13,944 nt of DNA from the NCBI GenBank assembly GCA_030630075.1, contig DAOVNS010000030.1, positions 1 to 13,944 of the forward strand. Reading direction: 5' to 3'. Position 1 is the first letter of the stretch; each line of letters opens with the position of its first letter. This document shows positions 1 to 5,506 of this stretch, piece by piece. The notes below the pieces were generated by a model. That model did no database searches. It was not told where the DNA came from and saw only the letters and a list, made by a program, of their open reading frames with translations. The DNA comes from a bacterium (GTDB lineage: Bacteria > Dependentiae > Babeliae > Babeliales > UASB340). Position numbers and translations under genes: made by a program.

Positions 1-472
1 AAATGCTTTGTGCTGTTTCTGGTCTTAAAAATGCAGTAGAAGATTTATCTGCAACTGCACCCAATTGAGTTTCGAACATTAATTTGAATTGTCTTACATC
101 TGTCCAGCTTTTAATGCCGCAAGAAGGACAAGCTTTGTCTAAATTAATATCTGGATCATCTGCACGAAATCTTTTTTTACAGTTTTGGCAATCAACCATA
201 GGATCTGCAAAACCATCAACGTGTCCAGAAGCTTTCCATTCTGCGTATGGTCCTAAAATTGAACCATCAATTACTAGAATTTCTTCTGGTTGAGAATTTA
301 AATCTTTAAGCCACTGGTTTTTTATGTTGATTTTTAGCTGAGACCCCAAAGGCCCGAAATCATAAACACCGTTTAAACCTGAATAAATTTCTGCGGTTTG
401 ATATACAAAACCACGTCTTTTACATAATGATACGATTTTTTCAAGTGTTACAGCGTTATTTTCAGCTGACAT
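1..472 (-). CDS. glyQS: Glycyl-tRNA synthetase, homodimeric class II type (5' part only)
   Basis: Charges tRNA-Gly with glycine in the cytoplasm. Only the first 157 codons are in the window; the gene continues past the left edge. Reading the reverse strand from the ATG at 472 gives a protein with the hallmarks of the single-chain (alpha2) enzyme: YDFGPLG at residues 37-43, ASGHV at 81-85, a CxxC...CxxC zinc-type insertion (C95, C98, C115, C118), and the class II motif 2 region RPETAQ at 150-155. These match the bacterial/eukaryotic alpha2 GlyRS rather than the alpha2-beta2 GlyQ/GlyS pair. The start is supported by AGGA about 7 bases upstream and a good sigma70-type promoter at 530-558. The family usually has about 450-500 residues, so roughly two thirds, including motif 3, lies outside. 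The identification is secure for the part seen. Confidence 0.95.
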   Translation of the reverse strand, partial: MSAENNAVTLEKIVSLCKRRGFVYQTAEIYSGLNGVYDFGPLGSQLKINIKNQWLKDLNSQPEEILVIDGSILGPYAEWKASGHVDGFADPMVDCQNCKKRFRADDPDINLDKACPSCGIKSWTDVRQFKLMFETQLGAVADKSSTAFLRPETAQSI

Positions 473-529
473 TTTAAATCCTTTTGATTGATTATTGTTA
501 AAATGTTTTCCTTTGCCAAGATAAAATAA

Positions 530-558
530 ACTATAACTTTATAGGCTATAAATGGCAA
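530..558 (-). promoter_or_regulatory. Candidate sigma70-type promoter for glyQS
   Basis: On the reverse strand TTGCCA (558-553) and TATAGT (535-530) are separated by exactly 17 bases. Each box differs from consensus at one position. The expected start of transcription lies about 50 bases upstream of the glyQS ATG. This is one of the two best promoter matches in the window. Confidence 0.6.
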
Positions 559-562
559 GATT

Positions 563-610
563 AAATGGGTCTTGATTTAAAAAACGTCTATTTTAAATCA
601 AGATCCATTT
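563..610. terminator. Long hairpin, probable terminator of the lipoprotein gene
   Basis: Arms at 563-580 and 593-610 pair over 18 positions with one imperfect pair, around a 12-base A/T-rich loop. The hairpin lies 12 bases beyond the stop of the reverse-strand lipoprotein gene and just upstream of the glyQS promoter, so it is placed to insulate the two. The run of T expected after an intrinsic terminator is weak on either strand, so termination is inferred from position and stem length. Confidence 0.55.
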
Positions 611-622
611 GATCTTTTGAAT

Positions 623-1219
623 TCAGCTCAAATGTAATGTGACTGATTTGTTATTTTCAGGGTTTGTTAGTTTTAAATCAAAGCTATCTATCTTTGTTTG
701 ATTTTTGGGAATAAATACAACCGTATTTAATGATTGATTTGGTTTGATATGTACAATTTTAGTTTCATCTAAACATCTGGTGTTGAAATCTGACGTTATT
801 TTGTTATTTACACCTTGAGAGTTTAATCCTTCAAAGGCTCCCAGTAGAGGTCCTGCAATTATGAAATATTTTAATCCTTTGGTAATTGGATTGCGATGTA
901 ATTTTTTTGTTACATCTTGAATGGAAACCAGGGGCAAATCTATATTGTTACTGTTTAAAACGTAATTTTCAGTAGAGTTATTTCTTATGGATATTTGGAT
1001 TGGTTGGTAGCCTGCTTTTATAACTCTTCTATCAAAAAACATTTTACATTCTTCTTCGGTTAATGGTTTTTGCACTGCTTGAATATTGTTTTGGACTTCA
1101 ATTTTTTGATTTAGGCCGATTGGGGTAAGAGGTTTTGGATTGTATTTTGCGCATCCACAAATTAATAAAACTATTGACATTGAAATTGGCAGGTATAATT
1201 TTTTGGTAAATATTGTCAT
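623..1219 (-). CDS. Unrecognised lipoprotein (198 aa)
   Basis: I do not recognise the family. The start at 1219 is chosen over the longer reading from 1267 because AAGGA sits about 7 bases upstream of it and because it places a classic lipoprotein signal at the N-terminus: basic residues TKK, a hydrophobic core, then the lipobox LLICGC with C23 as the likely lipidated cysteine. The mature protein should be anchored to a membrane facing the periplasm or the outside. A proline-rich linker is followed by a polar domain (about residues 50-112, with two Cys and the stretch GYQPIQISIRN), a short hydrophobic Gly/Pro-containing segment at about 117-132 (YFIIAGPLLGAFEG), and a C-terminal part that looks beta-rich. 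The gene is monocistronic, with a hairpin after its stop, and is divergent from the AAA+ gene. No function can be inferred. Confidence 0.8.
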   Translation of the reverse strand: MTIFTKKLYLPISMSIVLLICGCAKYNPKPLTPIGLNQKIEVQNNIQAVQKPLTEEECKMFFDRRVIKAGYQPIQISIRNNSTENYVLNSNNIDLPLVSIQDVTKKLHRNPITKGLKYFIIAGPLLGAFEGLNSQGVNNKITSDFNTRCLDETKIVHIKPNQSLNTVVFIPKNQTKIDSFDLKLTNPENNKSVTLHLS

Positions 1220-1274
1220 GTTGATTTCCTTATTTTTATAAAAATTTGGTTGATAATTTTGGAACATGTGAAAT

Positions 1275-1331
1275 AATATACTTTAGTCGTGTTGATTATG
1301 ACACATTGAGTTTTAAATACAATATACTTTA
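1275..1331. repeat. Direct repeat AATATACTTTA in a divergent intergenic region
   Basis: The 11-mer AATATACTTTA occurs at 1275-1285 and again at 1321-1331, between the reverse-strand lipoprotein gene and the forward-strand AAA+ gene. Each copy contains TATACT, a fair -10 box for rightward transcription, so the copies may be tandem promoters for the AAA+ gene or binding sites. No convincing -35 box stands at the correct distance. In such A/T-rich DNA a chance repeat is possible. Confidence 0.3.
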
Positions 1332-1354
1332 ACCTTGTAGAGAAAGATTTAGAT

Positions 1355-2356
1355 ATGTTAAATGTCCCATTTGAATTTAGGTTAAAAAAAATATTTTTTT
1401 TTGTTTTGTTTTTTGTTTATTCCGCCTCGACTGTTCATTGTAAACTTCAAGATGATATTGATCGGGGAATAAGTAGGTTTTTGGGGGGTGGTTTGTTAAG
1501 TTTGGGCTTGGGTTTCGTTGATGATCATCTTGCTAAGCGTATCCGCGAGAACGCTCTCGAAAAGAATAGTAATCTAAAAAAGAACAATGATGAAAACAAA
1601 GTTTATTTAAAGGATGTTATTGGCCAAGATGAGGCTGTAGCGGAAGTTCGAGATATATTAGATTTTTTGAGCGGTTCAGAAAAGTTTAAATCTTTGGGGG
1701 CTTCTATGCCTAAAGGGATTTTACTAGAAGGTCCTCCCGGTACAGGTAAAACATTAATTGCAAAAGCTTTAGCAAATGAATCAGGATTTAATTTTTTCTA
1801 TAAATCGGCATCTTCTTTTGTAGAGTTGTATGTGGGAATGGGTGCAAAAAATGTTAGAGATCTTTTTAATGAAGCAAGAAAGAATAAACCTGCAATTATT
1901 TTTATTGATGAAATAGATGCGATTGCTGGAATTAATAGGGGTTTTGGCGGGGATAGTGAATATAGACAAACATTGAATGAACTTTTAGCACAGCTTGATG
2001 GTTTTGAAAGCGATGGATCGGTATTTGTTTTAGCTGCAACAAATAATGCAAGTATTTTAGATGATGCGGTCAAAAGACCTGGCCGATTTACACGAATTGT
2101 AAAAGTTGATCTACCTGATGAAAAAGGAAGGCAAGATCTTTTGCAATATTACATCAATAAATTGCCAAAGTCAGAATGCGATTCCGATATAATTAATGAG
2201 TTGGCTTGGGAAACAGAAGGTAGCTCTGGTGCCGACTTGCAAAATTTAGTAAATGAAGCAGCTATTTATGCAGCAAAACAGAATTCAGAAAATATTGCGG
2301 CCGAACATTTAAATTTTGCATTAGAAAAGATTGCAAAAAGAAATGTTATTTATTAG
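1355..2356 (+). CDS. FtsH-type AAA+ ATPase lacking the M41 protease domain, with an N-terminal hydrophobic signal
   Basis: The ATPase module closely follows FtsH: Walker A GPPGTGKT at residues 126-133, pore loop FVELYVG at 155-161, Walker B IIFIDEID at 181-188, sensor 1 ATN at 228-230, arginine fingers in RPGRF at 241-245, and the sensor 2 helix GSSGADL at 289-295. All look intact, so ATP-driven remodelling or unfolding is expected. The protein stops after 333 residues, where FtsH (over 600) would continue into its zinc peptidase; no HExxH occurs here or in the 79 bases before the next gene. The N-terminus (RLKK, then FFFVLFFVYSAS) is a signal peptide or membrane anchor. A second weak, glycine-rich hydrophobic stretch at 42-55 could be a second crossing, which would keep the ATPase cytoplasmic as in FtsH. 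If it does not cross, the domain would face the periplasm or be exported. No good ribosome-binding site precedes the ATG. The protein could work as an adaptor to a full FtsH or independently. Confidence 0.88.
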   Translation: MLNVPFEFRLKKIFFFVLFFVYSASTVHCKLQDDIDRGISRFLGGGLLSLGLGFVDDHLAKRIRENALEKNSNLKKNNDENKVYLKDVIGQDEAVAEVRDILDFLSGSEKFKSLGASMPKGILLEGPPGTGKTLIAKALANESGFNFFYKSASSFVELYVGMGAKNVRDLFNEARKNKPAIIFIDEIDAIAGINRGFGGDSEYRQTLNELLAQLDGFESDGSVFVLAATNNASILDDAVKRPGRFTRIVKVDLPDEKGRQDLLQYYINKLPKSECDSDIINELAWETEGSSGADLQNLVNEAAIYAAKQNSENIAAEHLNFALEKIAKRNVIY

Positions 2357-2389
2357 TTCTGAGGCAGATATAATTTTAAAAATTGAATT

Positions 2390-2421
2390 AGAAATAGGCG
2401 TTTTTAAAAACGCCTATTTCT
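2390..2421 (+). terminator. Perfect 32-base palindrome, terminator-like, after the AAA+ gene
   Basis: Two 16-base arms, 2390-2405 and 2406-2421, are exact reverse complements. As RNA, the strongest fold is an 11-bp stem from AGAAATAGGCG with a 10-base U/A loop. It lies 33 bases after the AAA+ stop and only 14 bases before the ATG of the transporter gene. There is no clean U-tract after it, so it may be a partial terminator or a leader structure for the transporter. Confidence 0.6.
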
Positions 2422-2435
2422 GTTAAAATTAACTT

Positions 2436-3095
2436 ATGAACGAAATATTTTTTATTTTTCACACATTCATTATCGTACTTTTTACCCTATTCGCCCTGTT
2501 TTTAGGCAAAGAAGCATTAATTGCAACAATTTGTTTGCAGGGCGTTTTGGCCAATCTTTTTGTGTTAAAACAGATGACACTTTTTGGCCTCGATGTTACA
2601 TGTAGTGATGTTTTTGCCGTTGGAGGCATTTTGGGCCTCAATTTATTGCAAGAATATTATGGAAAAGAAGTAACCAAAAAAGCAATTTGGATCAGTCTTT
2701 TTGTAATGCTTTTTTATCTTGTAATGTCGCAATTTCAACTTTTTTATATTCCGAATTCTTACGACACCGTTTCTGCAATGTTTTCTGGAATTTTAAACAT
2801 GATGCCAAGATTAACTCTTGCATCAATTTTTGTTTATTTTTTAGTCCAAAGATTTGATTGTTGGTTTTATGGTTTTTTGAAAAATATGTTTTCTGGAAAT
2901 CAACTTATTTTAAGAAATGTTTTTTCTATTTTATCTACGCAATTTCTAGATACAGTTTTATTTAGTTTTATTGGGCTTTATGGAATAGTTGAGTCAGTTT
3001 TGAGCGTTATATTCTTAAGCTATCTAATTAAAGTTATTGTTATTTTTCTTTCGGTTCCTTTTGTTGGTCTTACAAAAAAGTTTGTACGAAAATAA
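2436..3095 (+). CDS. yhhQ: YhhQ-family (VUT/DUF165) queuosine-precursor transporter
   Basis: Integral membrane protein of 219 residues, probably six helices, predicted to import a 7-deazaguanine precursor of queuosine. Family-typical blocks are visible: SDVFAVGGILGLNL at about 57-70 followed by QEYYGK, and RNVFSILSTQFLDTVLF at 160-176 followed by a late SYLIKV near 195. In E. coli YhhQ imports preQ0/preQ1, and in Chlamydia trachomatis the homologue serves queuine uptake. The Chlamydia-like tgt in this window makes queuine the more likely cargo here, which is inference. The ATG is preceded by no recognisable Shine-Dalgarno and comes 14 bases after a strong palindrome, so its translation signal is odd. 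The last 36 bases of the gene are repeated in diverged form at 3744-3779, beyond the ankyrin-RING gene. Confidence 0.85.
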   Translation: MNEIFFIFHTFIIVLFTLFALFLGKEALIATICLQGVLANLFVLKQMTLFGLDVTCSDVFAVGGILGLNLLQEYYGKEVTKKAIWISLFVMLFYLVMSQFQLFYIPNSYDTVSAMFSGILNMMPRLTLASIFVYFLVQRFDCWFYGFLKNMFSGNQLILRNVFSILSTQFLDTVLFSFIGLYGIVESVLSVIFLSYLIKVIVIFLSVPFVGLTKKFVRK

Positions 3096-3128
3096 TTTTA
3101 ATTATTTTTTATAATTCAAAGGTCTTTT

Positions 3129-3725
3129 GTGTTAAAAAAATATTTTGCTTGTTTTCTTTTTGGTTTTGCATTGATAAATTTTAATCATGTATCAGGTGTT
3201 TATGATGATAATGAAGGGAAAACACTTTTGCACATGGCTTTAATCCGGTGTTATGCATATGAAAAACTAAAAATGCTTTTTGATGCCGGTGAACATAAAA
3301 ATATAAACGTTATCGATGATGAAGGAAAAGCTCCGCTACATTTGGCATTGATTATGAGTTGTTCTATTAAAATTATAAAAATGCTCTTAGATGTCGGTGC
3401 GGATAAAAGTCTGAATGTTGTGGATAGTGAAGGAAGAATTCCTGCTGATTATGCTTCAGGTGAAATAAAAGCAATAATTATGCGTATAATGCAATTTAAT
3501 AGATTGAGAGAATTTTTTGGGGAATCTATTTCGGATGAATGTCCAATTTGCTGCGATAATTTAAACAAAAATATTCTTATTACGACATGTTGCCGTCATG
3601 CGTTTTGTCGAGATTGTTTGAATCAATGGAGAGTCAGAAATAATACATGTCCTTGTTGCAGAGCATATATTTCCGCTGATGAAAATGATCCTCAAGCTCC
3701 TATGGATGTAGAGCTTTACGAATAA
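3129..3725 (+). CDS. Exported ankyrin-repeat protein with a C3HC4 RING finger; putative E3 ubiquitin ligase effector
   Basis: A protein of 198 residues starting with GTG; AAGG lies about 6 bases upstream. Residues 1-23 form a signal peptide (LKKYFACFLFGFALINF). Residues about 25-112 carry two to three ankyrin repeats: GKTLLHMAL...LKMLFDAGE, GKAPLHLAL...IKMLLDVGAD, and a final partial GRIPADYA. A canonical RING-HC finger follows with ligands C138, C141, C155, H157, C160, C163, C174 and C177, and the conserved Trp (W167) after the sixth ligand. In eukaryotes this layout means substrate binding by ankyrin repeats and recruitment of an E2 by RING. Since free-living bacteria have no ubiquitin system, a host target is the natural reading, which is inference. 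The gene sits inside a direct repeat of the yhhQ tail, so it may have been inserted. E3 activity is not proven by motif alone. Confidence 0.9.
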   Translation: MLKKYFACFLFGFALINFNHVSGVYDDNEGKTLLHMALIRCYAYEKLKMLFDAGEHKNINVIDDEGKAPLHLALIMSCSIKIIKMLLDVGADKSLNVVDSEGRIPADYASGEIKAIIMRIMQFNRLREFFGESISDECPICCDNLNKNILITTCCRHAFCRDCLNQWRVRNNTCPCCRAYISADENDPQAPMDVELYE

Positions 3726-3743
3726 TAAAGTTAAAACTATTTG

Positions 3744-3779
3744 ATTGTTGGTTTAACAAAAAAGTTAGTAAGAAAATAA
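3744..3779 (+). pseudogene. Remnant of a second yhhQ 3' end (12 codons)
   Basis: A short stretch after the ankyrin-RING stop reads IVGLTKKLVRK-stop, matching 9 of 11 C-terminal residues of the adjacent YhhQ and ending in TAA. There is no open frame upstream that could make it a gene. It is either the tail left behind when something was inserted at the end of yhhQ, or all that remains of a duplicated yhhQ. Confidence 0.6.
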
Positions 3780-3783
3780 ATCA

Positions 3784-3804
3784 GCCCAGAGTTTTCTTCT
3801 GGGC
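3784..3804. terminator. Bidirectional terminator between convergent genes
   Basis: GCCCAGA (3784-3790) pairs with TCTGGGC (3798-3804) over a 7-base loop. The hairpin stands between the forward ankyrin-RING gene and the reverse glutamine synthetase gene. Rightward, T-rich DNA follows, with a run of T at 3823-3829. Leftward (read on the reverse strand) T-rich stretches also follow. It is the most conventional terminator in the window. Confidence 0.75.
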
Positions 3805-3831
3805 CAATTTATTTAAATTAGATTTTTTTAA

Positions 3832-5271
3832 TTATAAATAATGTTGAAGTTCCCAGTTTGTTACAAAAGTATTATATTCAAAAACTTCTTTTTCTTTTTG
3901 TATAACATATTCGTTTAAAAGTTCTTCACCAAGAACATTTTTCATAAATTCACTTTGTTTCATTTGCTTAAGAGCTTTTCCTAGTGAATGAGGAAGTGCT
4001 GTAATATCTTTTGCTTTTATTTTATCATCGCTAAGTGCAAAAAGATTATCAAAAACATGCGAAGTGACTTTTTCTTGATTAATAACTCCTGCAAGTCCTG
4101 ATTTTAAAATTACAGCAAAAGAAAGATATGGATTACACATTGGATCTGGAGAGCGCATCTCGGCTCGTGTTGTATTAGAATTATTTTGATTGTTTTCTGG
4201 AACTCTTATAAGAACACTTCTGCTTTTTGGACCCCAACAAATAAAAATTGGAGCTTCGTATCCTTTAACCAATCTTTTATAAGAATTAATTGAAGGATTT
4301 AGTATTGCGGTAAACGCATGTACATGTTTTAGGTTGCCTGCAATAAAGTGTCTTGCAAGATCAGAAAAGAAAAATTCTTTTTCGGAATCAAAGAATGCAT
4401 TTTTATTTGTTTGGGTATCAAATAAACTATAGTTGATATGCATTCCACTTCCGTTTTCTCCAAAAAGTGGTTTTGGCATAAATGTTACATTTAAACCGTG
4501 TTTATTTGCAATCTGTTTGATTGCTTTTTTTGTAATAATTATGCGATCTGCGGTTTCGAGTGATTTTCCATATTTAATTGTTATTTCGTGCTGACTTGAT
4601 GCAACTTCGTGATGAAACTTTTCTGGTTTGATATCTAATTCTTCTAAGGTTTTGATGATTTCTTGTTTTACCTGATATGTTGGATCTTCTTCTGCTTCTT
4701 CGCAGTATCCTTTTTCGTCCAAAAGTTTAATGTATTCTGGTTTTGTTAAATGTTTTTTTAATGGTTGTTTACGTTTTTTATAAATATAAAATTCTAACTC
4801 TGGTGATGTATTAAAAGAGTATCCCAATTCGGTGGCTTCTTTTTCTGCTTTTTTTAATAAATTTCTTGTGCAATTTGGATGAGGTGTTCCATCAGAAAAA
4901 CAAACATCACAAATAACTACGGCTGTTTTGTTGTCATTATTTGTCCATGGTAAGATTTTAAATGTTTGTAAGTCAGGTTTTAAAAGTAGATCACTTTTTG
5001 TAATGGATGAATATCCAGGAATAGAAGATCCATCAAAACTCGCACCATCTTTTAGCGTTGATTTTGTAATTTGAGATGAGATTGTACAAAGTTTTGGATT
5101 GCCAAAAATATCTGTGAATAAAAGTTGCAGAAAATGAATATTGTTTTTTTTGATTTTGTCGACGACGTTTTTGATACATGTGTCTGGAGGGTTGGGATTA
5201 TCCTTTGCCTTGCCATCGGGTAATGATGAAAGTAATAAAAGTAAAATGACCAATGTTTTTATGTTCTTCAT
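3832..5271 (-). CDS. glnA: Type I glutamine synthetase with an N-terminal signal peptide
   Basis: Glutamine synthetase makes glutamine from glutamate, ammonia and ATP. After residue 30 the protein follows the GSI family throughout, and the catalytic groups look intact: FDGSSI at 79-84, metal-site glutamates in SPELEF (E158/E160) and HHEVASSQHE (E222/E229), GENGSGMH with H278, NPSINSYKRLVKGYEAP with R333 and flap E339, R351/R356, and RAEMRSPDP with E371/R373. The region equivalent to the adenylylation tyrosine of E. coli does not resemble that type. The oddity is the N-terminus: residues 1-22 (MKNIKT, then a LVILLLLLSSLP core, then GKAKD) are a typical Sec signal peptide, whereas normal GlnA begins near residue 31 and is cytoplasmic. 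The ATG has an excellent AAGGGAG site and no other Met occurs until about residue 265, so the signal is not an annotation artefact. Export is predicted. The compartment and source of ATP are unknown. Confidence 0.93.
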   Translation of the reverse strand: MKNIKTLVILLLLLSSLPDGKAKDNPNPPDTCIKNVVDKIKKNNIHFLQLLFTDIFGNPKLCTISSQITKSTLKDGASFDGSSIPGYSSITKSDLLLKPDLQTFKILPWTNNDNKTAVVICDVCFSDGTPHPNCTRNLLKKAEKEATELGYSFNTSPELEFYIYKKRKQPLKKHLTKPEYIKLLDEKGYCEEAEEDPTYQVKQEIIKTLEELDIKPEKFHHEVASSQHEITIKYGKSLETADRIIITKKAIKQIANKHGLNVTFMPKPLFGENGSGMHINYSLFDTQTNKNAFFDSEKEFFFSDLARHFIAGNLKHVHAFTAILNPSINSYKRLVKGYEAPIFICWGPKSRSVLIRVPENNQNNSNTTRAEMRSPDPMCNPYLSFAVILKSGLAGVINQEKVTSHVFDNLFALSDDKIKAKDITALPHSLGKALKQMKQSEFMKNVLGEELLNEYVIQKEKEVFEYNTFVTNWELQHYL

Positions 5272-5363
5272 AAAACATCTCCCTTCTTGTTGTGGTTAAT
5301 AATACATTCTCTTTTTTTTCGATTGGCAGGCGGTTGGAATTACCTTTAAAATAAGCTATTTTA

Positions 5364-5386
5364 TTATAATAACTTGGTTATTATAA
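5364..5386. promoter_or_regulatory. Perfect palindrome between glnA and tgt, candidate operator
   Basis: TTATAATAAC (5364-5373) and GTTATTATAA (5377-5386) are perfect inverted repeats with a 3-base centre. The site lies in the divergent region between the glutamine synthetase and tgt, about 90 bases upstream of one and 120 of the other. Such symmetry fits a dimeric regulator site; a stem-loop in either leader RNA is the alternative. The partner protein is unknown. Confidence 0.45.
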
Positions 5387-5445
5387 CTTTGTTATTCATA
5401 ACCGAACGTGTATCAATTAAATATTATTTTAAAAACACTTGGTTA
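5372..5445. repeat. ACTTGGTTA direct repeat and a second small palindrome in the glnA-tgt intergenic region
   Basis: ACTTGGTTA occurs at 5372-5380 (overlapping the 23-base palindrome) and at 5437-5445. A smaller palindrome, GTTAT-TC-ATAAC, lies between them at 5391-5402. The shared GTTA/TAAC element suggests a cluster of related half-sites, but the region is A/T-rich and chance cannot be excluded. Confidence 0.3.
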
Positions 5446-5506
5446 CTCTAGTAGATTTTTTTAAAGTTTTAAAGTTTTTGTAAATTTGAAGATTATTGGT
5501 AATAAA

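Larger units (their letters stand above)
3060..3779 (+). repeat. Direct repeat of the yhhQ 3' end flanking the ankyrin-RING gene
   Basis: Copy 1 (3060-3095) is the end of yhhQ, encoding FVGLTKKFVRK-stop. Copy 2 (3744-3779) can be read IVGLTKKLVRK-stop. The two agree at 31 of 36 bases, and two of the differing codons are synonymous (CTT/TTA for Leu, CGA/AGA for Arg). The pair brackets 3129-3725. Similarity stops immediately upstream of copy 2. Confidence 0.7.

Noticed and set aside
84..293. Forward open frame of 69 codons
   Set aside because: It lies wholly inside the glycyl-tRNA synthetase gene on the other strand, has no family resemblance, and is a shadow of that coding sequence.
2357..2435. 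Possible broken remnant of an FtsH protease domain after the AAA+ gene
   Set aside because: The 79 bases contain no HExxH-like coding in any frame and are mostly a terminator-like palindrome, so the gene seems to end cleanly at the ATPase and is not frameshifted here.
5401..5506. preQ1 riboswitch upstream of tgt
   Set aside because: I looked for the short H-type pseudoknot pattern (a G/C stem followed by an A-rich tail pairing back near the start codon) and found only A/T-rich DNA with small palindromes. A queuine user would also not be expected to need it.
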